Assembly (NCBI GenBank): GCA_002707185.1
Contig: PAMF01000050.1
Location: 9,023-15,178 of the forward strand
Length of the DNA: 6,156 bases
DNA from: Chloroflexota bacterium
Lineage (GTDB): Bacteria > Chloroflexota > Dehalococcoidia > UBA3495
Direction: 5' to 3'
Position 1 is the stretch's first letter, and every line of letters starts with the position of its first letter. The notes under the pieces are model-generated. The model searched no databases and was not told where the DNA came from. It was given only the letters and a program-made list of their open reading frames with translations. Of the stretch, positions 1 through 5,955 are shown one piece after another. Both the position numbers and the translations under genes were made by a program.

Positions 1-1
1 A

Positions 2-547
2 GAGCATGATCACGGTGGTCAGGATCCGCATTTCTGGTTTGACCCCACAAGGGTGATGACGGGTGTGGAAGTGATACGAGGAGAGTTGTCTGCTATAGAC
101 CCTGAAGGACTAGATAATTACGTAGGGCAATCTGAAAAGTATTTAATAGAACTGAACCAGTTAGATGATTACATAGGTGGGAAATTGGATGTTATTCCTG
201 CTGATCAACGAGCATTTATGACAGGGCACGATTCTCTTGGATATCTCAATGATCGGTATGATCTTGAAGCAATGGAGTCTATTATACCTAACGTGGATTC
301 GGAGGCCGGTTTAACCCCTGACTCTCTCGTAAATGCAGTGAAATTTATAAAGGCTCATCACGTGAAGGTTATATTTCTTGAAGAAAGCTATGCTGATAAG
401 GCGGTAAAAGCGGTGGCTGATGAAACAGGGATCCGAGTAGCTCAGGGATTAAATGTCGAGACGCTGTCTGATCCGAGCCAAACATATGTAGACTTCATTA
501 AAAACAACATTGAGATTATAGGTGAGAATCTCATGTCTGTGCCCTAA
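2..547 (+). CDS. Zinc/manganese ABC transporter substrate-binding protein (ZnuA/TroA family), 5' truncated by window edge
   Basis: This is the C-terminal 181 residues of a periplasmic or lipoprotein metal-binding protein that hands Zn2+ (or Mn2+) to the membrane permease encoded downstream. The frame is open from base 2, so the gene begins before the window. GTG/ATG at 53/56 are internal codons, not starts. Visible hallmarks are a short His/Asp-rich stretch (EHDHGG, from base 2) followed by DPHFWFDP, the family's second metal-ligand His (codon 29-31). TGHDSLGYLNDRYDLE follows, with the third ligand His at 227-229. The last part, with IFLEESY and DETGIRVAQGLN, matches the second lobe, where the acidic ligand normally lies. 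The His-rich loop before DPH favours zinc over manganese, but this is inference. The first ligand His and the signal peptide lie outside the window. The gene is followed by the ATPase and permease of the same transporter. Confidence 0.93.
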   Translation, partial: EHDHGGQDPHFWFDPTRVMTGVEVIRGELSAIDPEGLDNYVGQSEKYLIELNQLDDYIGGKLDVIPADQRAFMTGHDSLGYLNDRYDLEAMESIIPNVDSEAGLTPDSLVNAVKFIKAHHVKVIFLEESYADKAVKAVADETGIRVAQGLNVETLSDPSQTYVDFIKNNIEIIGENLMSVP

Positions 548-565
548 GCGCTAATGGAAATTGGT

Positions 566-592
566 GATCAACGAATAAGAAATTTGTTGATC
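566..592 (+). other. Intercistronic inverted repeat (hairpin) between binding-protein and ATPase genes
   Basis: GATCAAC (566-572) and GTTGATC (586-592) are perfect 7-bp inverted repeats separated by 13 nt. An inner G-U pair could lengthen the stem. There is no T-run after it, so it is not a classical terminator. In ABC operons, hairpins after the binding-protein gene often stabilise the upstream mRNA or limit read-through, giving more binding protein than ATPase or permease. That role is inferred here. It does not resemble the Zur operator consensus I know. Confidence 0.4.
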
Positions 593-611
593 TAAGTCTT
601 AAGGAGTTCCA

Positions 612-1394
612 ATGCCATATAAAGGATCCCAAACTCTGAATGGGAGCATACAATGTACAGAGGTATGTGTGGAATTTGGAAATGTTCTTGTACTTGATGA
701 AGTCTCTTTCTCAATTCCCAGGGGTGTCCTTACTGGTGTAGTCGGACCAAACGGTGGAGGCAAAAGTACTTTATTTAATGCTTTAGTGGGGTTACAACCC
801 ATTGCTCATGGAAACATCTTGGTGAACGGGCTGCTTCCGGGTGCTTCTAAGGGAACAATAAGCTATGTTCCTCAACGGGAAATGGTTAATTGGCGGTTCC
901 CATTATCGGTAAAAGATGTGGTCTCATTGGGTGCTATAAATAAAGGGTCTATATTCCGAAAATACTGGTTTTCTGATAATGGAGGGGTCGAAGAAGCACT
1001 CAGAAAAGTGGATATGTGGGATAGCAAAGACGACTTGGTTTCAAATCTTTCGGGAGGGCAACGTCAGAGAACATTTATAGCCCGAGCTCTCACCCAAGAA
1101 GCTGAGATACTCTTACTTGATGAAGCGTTCAGTGGCGTAGATATAGCTTCTCAAGACGGTGTGATAGATGTGTTAAGAGATCTCAGAGACGAAGGCACCA
1201 CAATCTTGATGGCTACCCACGACTTGAACAACCTGTCGGATAGATTCGATGAGGTACTGTGTCTTAACAGGCATGTTTGTGCTCATGGGAAACCAGAATC
1301 AGTATTTACTGAAGAAGTACTCACTGAACTCTATGGTTCGCACGGGGAAATGTTTGCGGAGCATCGAATAGGACATCATGACCATGTTGATTGA
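612..1394 (+). CDS. Metal (Zn/Mn) ABC transporter ATP-binding protein (ZnuC/MntB-type)
   Basis: This is the cytoplasmic ATPase subunit that powers metal import with the permease encoded next. All ABC motifs are present in its 260 residues: Walker A GPNGGGKST (45-53; the usual Ala is Gly), Q-loop VPQ (Gln88), the VNWRFP segment typical of the metal-chelate branch (92-97), signature LSGGQRQR (146-153), Walker B ILLLDE (166-171), D-loop SGVD, and the switch His203 in ATHD. The start is ATG 612, preceded by AAGGAG at 601-606 with 5 nt spacing. It lies 64 nt after the binding-protein stop, past a hairpin. The C-terminus is His-rich (HRIGHHDHVD), which might sense or buffer metal, but such tails are common and unproven. 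Its last 17 nt overlap the permease start, suggesting translational coupling. The assignment to zinc rather than manganese is not certain. Confidence 0.95.
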   Translation: MPYKGSQTLNGSIQCTEVCVEFGNVLVLDEVSFSIPRGVLTGVVGPNGGGKSTLFNALVGLQPIAHGNILVNGLLPGASKGTISYVPQREMVNWRFPLSVKDVVSLGAINKGSIFRKYWFSDNGGVEEALRKVDMWDSKDDLVSNLSGGQRQRTFIARALTQEAEILLLDEAFSGVDIASQDGVIDVLRDLRDEGTTILMATHDLNNLSDRFDEVLCLNRHVCAHGKPESVFTEEVLTELYGSHGEMFAEHRIGHHDHVD

Positions 1395-2205
1395 TTTGCT
1401 TTTCGAACCTCTACAATATTCGTTTATATCCCGGGCGCTTATCGTTTGTATCTTGGTGGGGATAACCTGCCCATTCTTAGGTGCGTTCGTTGTAAATAGA
1501 GAAATGGCTTTCATGGGAGATGCATTGGCTCATGCAGTCTTACCTGGTCTGGTAGTAGCCTATGCGTTCGGCGTGAGTCCGTTTATAGGAGCCCTTCCGA
1601 CCGGGATCGTAGTGGCATTGAGTATTGGTTATATCGTAAAAAAATCAGGTGTATCTAACGATACTTCTATTGGGATAGTATATTCTGCGCTATTCTCCCT
1701 GGGTCTGATTATACTTTCTCTAACAGGTGGTACAAAACTGAAACTAGAGGACATACTTCTAGGACAGTTGCTGGGTACATCTACTACGGATGTGTACGTG
1801 ACTATTGGCATGACCGCAGCCTTGTCAGTTGTATTGATTATTTTCTATAGACAAATGGTATTTGTTGGATTTGATTTTCAGGGAGCGAAGGTTGCTGGTT
1901 TACCTGCAGCTAAACTAGATTACTTATTGCTGATCTTGATAACCATAGCGATTGTGATGTCACTCCAAGTAGTTGGAATAATTTTGGTAGTGGGTATGTT
2001 GATAACTCCAGCTGCTGCGTCAAGCTTGATTGTTCGTAGGTTTCCTCGGGTTATTCTTGTAGGCATAGCGTTTGGAATTCTATCTGCGGTAGCGGGTCTT
2101 TATATGTCGTATTATTTTAATTTACCATCGGGACCGTCTATTGCTATGGTGTCCTCGATCATCTTCGGAATATGCTTTGCTGGAAGCAGATGTTTAAAGG
2201 CTTGA
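1378..2205 (+). CDS. Metal (Zn/Mn) ABC transporter permease (ZnuB/ABC-3 family)
   Basis: This is the inner-membrane channel subunit for zinc or manganese import, with the preceding binding protein and ATPase. Its 275 residues, typical for ABC-3 permeases, are almost all hydrophobic, with about eight membrane segments near residues 17-39, 54-66, 68-87, 96-115, 137-157, 182-217 (probably two), 226-246 and 252-270. Family motifs are clear: FLGAFVVNREMAFMGDALAHAVLPG (segments around 33-57), VSNDTSIGIVYSALFSLG (92-109), LLGQLLGTS (127-135), the coupling-helix region near 163-176, and QVVGIILVVGMLITPAA (197-213). The start ATG 1378 lies inside the ATPase gene. A second in-frame ATG at 1384 is possible. 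The only SD-like sequence is a weak ATAGGA at 1368-1373, so translation is probably coupled to the ATPase. No convincing terminator follows the stop. Confidence 0.95.
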   Translation: MTMLIDLLFEPLQYSFISRALIVCILVGITCPFLGAFVVNREMAFMGDALAHAVLPGLVVAYAFGVSPFIGALPTGIVVALSIGYIVKKSGVSNDTSIGIVYSALFSLGLIILSLTGGTKLKLEDILLGQLLGTSTTDVYVTIGMTAALSVVLIIFYRQMVFVGFDFQGAKVAGLPAAKLDYLLLILITIAIVMSLQVVGIILVVGMLITPAAASSLIVRRFPRVILVGIAFGILSAVAGLYMSYYFNLPSGPSIAMVSSIIFGICFAGSRCLKA

Positions 2206-2326
2206 TTTCGCTTTAGTTCTTCTTGCAAAAACCAACTTTGATATTGTTTACACATAATAGTTTCTATTGTAGATGACCCTGAATCTTGTGTAATAATGTT
2301 GCGTAAAACAAGCAGGGAAGAATTCT

Positions 2327-3262
2327 ATGAGGATATCGCTATTTCCCGGAAGCGTACCGGGTGAATTATCATCCTTGTCCGAGATAATTATTCAAGGCTT
2401 AGAAGCTGAGCGAGACGGCTTTGACGGCTTCTGGGTTCCCCATTTATCGAATAGAGGATTCGATGCATTGACGGTCATCTCATTGATCGGGTTACAAACC
2501 GAATCAATTGAACTTGGAACGGCTGTTGTCCCAACCTATCCCAGACACCCAACTGCTATGGCACAACAGGCCATGACTTCTCAGGTAGCGTGTCAGGGTC
2601 GATTGGTTCTGGGCATTGGACCATCACATCAGGGAAATGTAGAAGATGCCTGGGGTTTATCTTATGAACGGCCGGCTCATCATGTTAGAGAATATTTGTC
2701 GATATTGACCCCACTGGTCCGAGATGGTAAGGCGCGTTTTTCAGGGGACATGTATCAGGTAGATACTCAGATCGATGTACCGGAGACCACATTATTCCCT
2801 GTTCTGGTCTCAGCTCTGGCCCCCGTCATGCTTCGTATCGCTGGAGAATTGGCCGACGGGACTATTACCTGGATGGCGGGTATCGGGGCGATCGAAAAAC
2901 ACATCGTCCCTAGGATTAGTAAGGCAGCGCGCGATGCGGGTAGAAATGCTCCTAGGATTTGTGTTGGTCTTCCCATATGTGTTACCGATGACCGTGATGC
3001 GGCTTTTGAAGACGCTGCAAATAGATTTCGAAGGTACGGAACTCTGGTTAATTACCGTAGAATTTTAAATGTGGAATCAGTTGATGGACCCGCTGATGTA
3101 GCTGTTATAGGTAATGAGAAGGAGGTTGAGGAACAACTCACTAGGTTTGCTGATGCAGGGGTTACTGATTTTCTAGCATCAGTGTATCCGGTTGGAGATG
3201 ATTCCGAAGTAAGCTCGAGGAGAACGAGAGATCTTTTATCTAGTTTAGTAGGAAAGTTGTAG
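2327..3262 (+). CDS. LLM-class (luciferase-like) oxidoreductase, probably F420-dependent
   Basis: This is a cytoplasmic TIM-barrel flavin/F420 oxidoreductase of 311 residues, the usual family length. The N-terminal strand (MRISLF), the first helix region ending AERDGFDGFWVPHL (27-40), IELGTAVVPTYPRHPTAMAQQA (61-82), GRLVLGIGPSHQ (91-102) and VSALAPVMLRIAGELADGTITWMAG (161-185) match, from memory, the F420-dependent group typified by TIGR03564/MSMEG_4879. The absence of a luciferase-type partner subunit and the GIGPSH pattern favour F420 over FMN, but this is inference. The substrate cannot be read from sequence. The start ATG 2327 follows a GGGAAG-like SD at 2315-2320. The 121-nt gap upstream is AT-rich, with -10-like CATAAT at 2253-2258 and AATAAT at 2292-2297 but no well-spaced -35. 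Downstream comes a C-C hydrolase-like gene, so the pair may act in catabolism of a cyclic ketone or terpenoid. Confidence 0.88.
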   Translation: MRISLFPGSVPGELSSLSEIIIQGLEAERDGFDGFWVPHLSNRGFDALTVISLIGLQTESIELGTAVVPTYPRHPTAMAQQAMTSQVACQGRLVLGIGPSHQGNVEDAWGLSYERPAHHVREYLSILTPLVRDGKARFSGDMYQVDTQIDVPETTLFPVLVSALAPVMLRIAGELADGTITWMAGIGAIEKHIVPRISKAARDAGRNAPRICVGLPICVTDDRDAAFEDAANRFRRYGTLVNYRRILNVESVDGPADVAVIGNEKEVEEQLTRFADAGVTDFLASVYPVGDDSEVSSRRTRDLLSSLVGKL

Positions 3263-3288
3263 GCGCACAGCTGGTTGTTATTGCAGGA

Positions 3289-3316
3289 TTGTCGATGCTG
3301 CTATGGCTATTAGTAT
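3289..3316 (+). promoter_or_regulatory. Weak candidate promoter for the crotonase-fold gene
   Basis: TTGTCG (3289-3294, 4/6 match to the -35 consensus) and TAGTAT (3311-3316, 4/6 match to the -10) are separated by 16 nt. Transcription would begin near 3323. That would exclude the ATG at 3317 and fit the SD-supported TTG start at 3356. Chance matches this good are common, so this is tentative. Confidence 0.25.
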
Positions 3317-3345
3317 ATGCTATGCAATCATATGTCGATGACTAC

Positions 3346-3350
3346 GGAGG
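3346..3350 (+). promoter_or_regulatory. Strong ribosome binding site that decides a TTG start
   Basis: GGAGG lies 5 nt before the in-frame TTG at 3356. The in-frame ATG codons upstream (3317, 3332, 3338) have no purine-rich SD before them. Starting at the TTG gives a 255-residue protein whose N-terminus (ATLEQYADKYESI) lines up with the start of 6-oxocamphor hydrolase as I recall it. The longer ATG start would add 13 residues with no counterpart. Confidence 0.65.
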
Positions 3351-3355
3351 TTACT

Positions 3356-4123
3356 TTGGCTACTTTAGAACAATACGCCGATAAATATGAATCCATTAAG
3401 ATGGAACGCAGCGGCGGTATTTTACAGATGACGTTTCATACTAATAATGGGCCGCTGCAGTGGGGGGGAGGTCCGCATTCAGAATTTCCCCAGGCGTTTT
3501 ATGACGTGGGGAGTGATCCGGAAAACCGAGTCATAATTATGACGGGAACAGGAGATGCTTTTTCGGGACCGCCTGGCTCGTCCTCGGGTACTCCGAAACG
3601 GGAACCTAAAGAATGGGATAGAACCTACTGGGAAGGCAAGAAATTGTTGAGTAATTTACTGGATATAGAAGTGCCTATGATTAGTGCTATCAATGGCCCA
3701 GCCTTGAGACATTCGGAAATCCCATTGCTATGCGACATCGTTTTGGCTTCAGATACAGCCTTATTTCAGGATTCAGGTCATTTTATGAGTGGTCTCGTCC
3801 CTGGAGACGGTATGCATATAGTTTACCCAATGCTGCTCGGTATGAATCGAGGTCGTTATTTTTTGCTAACAGGTCAGGCTATTGCAGCTGATGAGGCAAA
3901 ACAACTGGGTTTGGTAAACGAGGTTATGCCTCAAAGTGAGTTGGTAGGCAGGGCGTGGGTGCTTGCTGAGCAACTGGCTCAACAATCTGATTTGGTTCTT
4001 AGATATACCCGGGTGGCAACTACTCAGTATATCAAGCGTCTGATGCAGGATATCTTAGGTTATGGGTTAGCATTAGAGGGTCTTGGGTCTGCTGATACAT
4101 TACTAAATAATCAATCGAATTAG
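3356..4123 (+). CDS. Crotonase-superfamily C-C hydrolase, 6-oxocamphor hydrolase-like
   Basis: This is a cytoplasmic enoyl-CoA hydratase/isomerase-fold protein of 255 residues from the TTG start (268 from ATG 3317; numbering below uses the latter). It aligns, from memory, along its length with 6-oxocamphor hydrolase of Rhodococcus, which cleaves a symmetrical cyclic beta-diketone by a retro-Claisen reaction without CoA. Shared blocks include YESIKMERSGG (24-34), MTGTGDAF (75-82), IEVPMISAINGP (117-128), QDSGHFMSGLVPGDG (151-165) and NRGRYFLLTGQ (177-187). The five residues implicated in that enzyme (His45, His122, His145, Asp154, Glu244) correspond to His54, His132, His155, Asp164 and Glu254. 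Ordinary enoyl-CoA hydratase catalytic glutamates and the usual AGAD-like oxyanion loop are absent (GPPGSSS instead). A 1,3-diketone hydrolase is therefore more likely than a beta-oxidation enzyme. The exact substrate is unknown. It follows the oxidoreductase gene by 93 nt and may have its own promoter. Confidence 0.85.
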   Translation: MATLEQYADKYESIKMERSGGILQMTFHTNNGPLQWGGGPHSEFPQAFYDVGSDPENRVIIMTGTGDAFSGPPGSSSGTPKREPKEWDRTYWEGKKLLSNLLDIEVPMISAINGPALRHSEIPLLCDIVLASDTALFQDSGHFMSGLVPGDGMHIVYPMLLGMNRGRYFLLTGQAIAADEAKQLGLVNEVMPQSELVGRAWVLAEQLAQQSDLVLRYTRVATTQYIKRLMQDILGYGLALEGLGSADTLLNNQSN

Positions 4124-4192
4124 GTTTTGGTAAAATTAGACTGGGTAAAAGATCTCTGTGCCATAAGAGATGGTAATTAAAGGAAGGCATCG

Positions 4193-4221
4193 TTGACACG
4201 CAACATGAGCCTAGATACACT
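4193..4221 (+). promoter_or_regulatory. Candidate sigma70-type promoter for the DGLPVVPPT-protein/selenoprotein genes
   Basis: A perfect -35 TTGACA (4193-4198) is followed after 17 nt by TACACT (4216-4221), a 4/6 match to the -10 consensus. Transcription would begin near 4228, leaving a leader of about 57 nt before the ATG at 4285. The site sits in a 161-nt gap, the largest between genes in the window. This suggests that the two genes after it, and perhaps the NHL gene, form a separate transcription unit. Confidence 0.5.
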
Positions 4222-4284
4222 CCAAATATCGGGAGAAGTATGGTTTTTCTATAAAAAGATTTGACCCGATCAGGTGATTAACAT

Positions 4285-5319
4285 ATGACATCCAGCCAGA
4301 TAATAGATCCCATTGAGTTGATGTATGAGACAGGGTGGACAGATGGTCTGCCAGTTGTTCCTCCTACCGGTGAAAAAGTAGAGGAATTTGTAATAGCGTC
4401 GGGAAAAGACGCAGATACTTTAATTGCTGAGCTTCCTCCGTTGGGGGGTAAGGCGACGATTGAGAGGATAGCGGTTAACGCAGTTATGGCTGGTTGTTTA
4501 CCTGAATACATGCCGGTAGTGATAGCTGCAATTCAGGCATTAATGGATCCTCGATTTAATCTCAGGGGCGTAATGTGCTCCACTGGTATTCATACACCGC
4601 TAATTGTCGTAAATGGTCCAATAGCTAAAACTTTGGATATAAACTCTGGATACAATTGCTTTGGTCAAGGTTGGCGAGCTAATGCAACTATAGGTAGAGC
4701 GGTCAAGCTGATACTGGTTAATCTGGGTGGTGCAGTCCCTGGTGATACCAATAAGGCTACCTTTGGCCATCCGGGTGCGTATACATACTGTATCGCGGAA
4801 TCGGAGGAATCAAATCCCTGGACTCCGTATCATGTAGATGCTGGTTTCCAGGCCGAAGACAGCACTGTTATGGTTTTTCCAGGTGAAGCGCCACATAACA
4901 TTATGTATCATGCGGTAAACGATAGGAACTTTTTGACGGTCTTAGCGGATAGTATGTGCCCACTTGGGAACGTACAGATGTACGTTATGGGGGATACTCT
5001 CGTTGTTCTTGGACCTGAGCACGCCAAGATGCTTGCTAATGCTGGGTGGCGCAAGCAAGATGTTAAACAGTTTCTTCATGAAAATGCCCGAAAATCTGTT
5101 GGTTTATTGAGGCGGGGTGGCCCAGCCCAAGGTGATGATCGGAGAGAGATGTTATGGCCGAAATTTGTCAACCCATCAAATAATGAGGACATGGTACCTG
5201 TAGTCAGGAGGGTTGATGATATTCACATTTTAGTTGCTGGTGGTGTAGGGGGGCCGCATTCCGTTTATATACCGGGATGGGGATCTCGATGCGCCATCAG
5301 AAAAATAGAAACTCCTTAA
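4285..5319 (+). CDS. DGLPVVPPT-motif protein of unknown function, partner of UGSC selenoprotein
   Basis: I cannot assign a reaction to this 344-residue, apparently soluble protein. There is no signal peptide or membrane helix. Distinctive features are TGWTDGLPVVPPT near the N-terminus (16-28), ATIERIAVNAVMAGCLPEY (57-75), IVVNGP (107-112), FGQGWRANATIGRA (126-139), a P-G-D segment (152-154) followed by FGHPGAY (160-166), GPEHAKMLANAGW in the C-terminal third, and GGVGGPHSVYIPGWG near the end. From memory, proteins with this DGLPVVPPT motif recur beside UGSC-family proteins, which fits the layout here. Cysteines at 71, 98, 125 and 169 could be redox partners of the selenoprotein, but this is only a guess. 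The start ATG 4285 has AGGTGA at 4272-4277, 7 nt upstream. The stop TAA (5317-5319) overlaps the next gene's SD, so the two are probably translated together. Confidence 0.85.
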   Translation: MTSSQIIDPIELMYETGWTDGLPVVPPTGEKVEEFVIASGKDADTLIAELPPLGGKATIERIAVNAVMAGCLPEYMPVVIAAIQALMDPRFNLRGVMCSTGIHTPLIVVNGPIAKTLDINSGYNCFGQGWRANATIGRAVKLILVNLGGAVPGDTNKATFGHPGAYTYCIAESEESNPWTPYHVDAGFQAEDSTVMVFPGEAPHNIMYHAVNDRNFLTVLADSMCPLGNVQMYVMGDTLVVLGPEHAKMLANAGWRKQDVKQFLHENARKSVGLLRRGGPAQGDDRREMLWPKFVNPSNNEDMVPVVRRVDDIHILVAGGVGGPHSVYIPGWGSRCAIRKIETP

Positions 5320-5324
5320 GGAGG
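5318..5324 (+). promoter_or_regulatory. Consensus Shine-Dalgarno of the selenoprotein gene, overlapping the upstream stop
   Basis: AAGGAGG matches the anti-SD perfectly, lies 4 nt before ATG 5329 and shares bases with the upstream TAA stop. It also forms the right half of a 12-bp palindrome, CTCCTTAAGGAG (5312-5323), which could fold into a small 4-bp hairpin with a TTAA loop. The layout indicates efficient, coupled initiation and fixes the start of the selenoprotein. Confidence 0.7.
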
Positions 5325-5328
5325 ATAT

Positions 5329-5904
5329 ATGGTTACATTAGCAATGCCGGGTTCAGATGTTGAGCGGCGGCTTGAAGCATTGGACATAAAGATTCCGATT
5401 GATCCAGAGGTTTTAACCAGCTGGAGAGCCGTCCCCCGGCTGGAGAGCCTGACTGGCAAAGTAGGTGGATTCTTGGGTAATAAGAAAGCTAACGCGGAAG
5501 TTTTATTAAAGGATGTTAAAGAGTTACTCGATCAGCGCTTTGAATTGAAAGATAGTATTTTGGTAGACAAATTCATCTATTCCAGGCCTGCTTCAGACGA
5601 AATTATTGAATCGTTGGCTTCTGAGTGTGATTTTGTGGTCACAGCTATTGCTGATTGAGGGTCCTGTACTTCGTGCTGTATGCACGATGCAATGACTTTA
5701 GAAGGCAAAGGGATACCGACCGTTGTGCTTTGTACTAATCCCTTTTTGAATTCAGCTGCGGTGCATGCCCGTACTTTTGGTAGAGAAGGTTTTAGACCGG
5801 TTGGAATCCCACATCCTCTTGGGGGGTTGACGCCGGAGGTTGTCACTGAACGTGCGGCTTCGATAGTGGAGGAAATAATTATCGCGCTAACTCAAGAAAT
5901 TTAG
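5329..5904 (+). CDS. UGSC-family selenoprotein with selenocysteine at in-frame TGA 5656-5658
   Basis: This reads as one 191-residue protein with selenocysteine at position 110. The frame before the TGA (residues 1-109) and after it (111-191) is the same, and both halves match the UGSC (seleno)protein family as I recall it. The matching parts are LTGKVGGFLGNKKANAEVLL (41-60), SRPASDEIIESLASECDFVV (85-104), then A-D-U-G-S-C-T-S-C, HDAMTLEGKGIPTVVLCT (119-136), and PHPLGGLTPE near the end (161-170). The Rossmann-like strand-helix pattern is interrupted only by the redox loop. U110-x-x-C113 is a CxxC-like motif, with further cysteines at 116, 117 and 135. No other stop or frameshift is present. 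The function is unknown; a redox or reductase role is inferred from the motif. It is coupled to the preceding gene by a shared stop/SD. A conventional gene caller would split it at 5658, with a false second start at 5680 that lacks an SD. Confidence 0.9.
5659..5698 (+). promoter_or_regulatory. Candidate bacterial SECIS element
   Basis: The RNA directly after the UGA can fold into one long hairpin. The upper stem is UCGUGC (5671-5676) with GCACGA (5682-5687), closing a UGUAU loop. A CU bulge (5669-5670) sits on the 5' side. The middle stem is UGUA (5665-5668) with UGCA (5688-5691), including one G-U pair. A small internal loop follows, and the lower stem is GGGUC (5659-5663) with GACUU (5694-5698), including two G-U pairs. 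Eighteen nucleotides separate the UGA from the apical loop, within the 16-37 nt I recall for bacterial SECIS elements. The loop has G as its second base in a GU step, and there is a bulged U on the 5' side, as in the E. coli fdhF element. The expected reader is SelB. The folding was done by hand. Confidence 0.75.
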
Positions 5905-5955
5905 ACCCGTTACCCATACGAATAGCTCCTAGCAGGGTTATGAGAGGTGAGTGGT

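Noticed and set aside
2195..2215. TAAAGGC / GCTTTA repeat at the permease stop as a terminator
   Set aside because: The pairing needs a bulge, is short, and lacks a convincing T-tract.
2206..2326. Promoter in the gap before the LLM oxidoreductase
   Set aside because: TTTACA (2247-2252), CATAAT (2253-2258) and AATAAT (2292-2297) resemble promoter hexamers, but no -35/-10 pair has 16-18 nt spacing with good matches.
2775..3068. 97-residue + strand reading frame inside the LLM gene
   Set aside because: It is a shadow in another frame with composition unlike a real protein. The LLM frame is clearly the coding one.
4152..4171. Hairpin ATCTCT / AGAGAT after the crotonase-fold gene as a terminator
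   Set aside because: The stem is only 6 bp and AT-rich, with an 8-nt loop and no T-run after it. It is too weak to call.
4205..4264. 19-codon reading frame (leader peptide) before the DGLPVVPPT gene
   Set aside because: It has no SD at a usable distance, and its ATG lies upstream of the predicted transcription start.
4278..4511. Minus-strand reading frame opposite the DGLPVVPPT gene, and other minus-strand frames in the window
   Set aside because: They lie antisense to well-supported genes, lack SD sequences and resemble no family I recognise.
5329..5658. A separate 109-residue protein ending at TGA 5656-5658, followed by a second gene from ATG 5680
   Set aside because: The downstream half is in the same frame, continues the same family, and ATG 5680 has no SD. 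Selenocysteine read-through explains both halves as one gene.
5329..5904. Pseudogene broken by a nonsense mutation
   Set aside because: The TGA falls exactly at the redox position of the U/CGSC motif, no other damage is present, the SD is perfect, and a SECIS-like hairpin follows.
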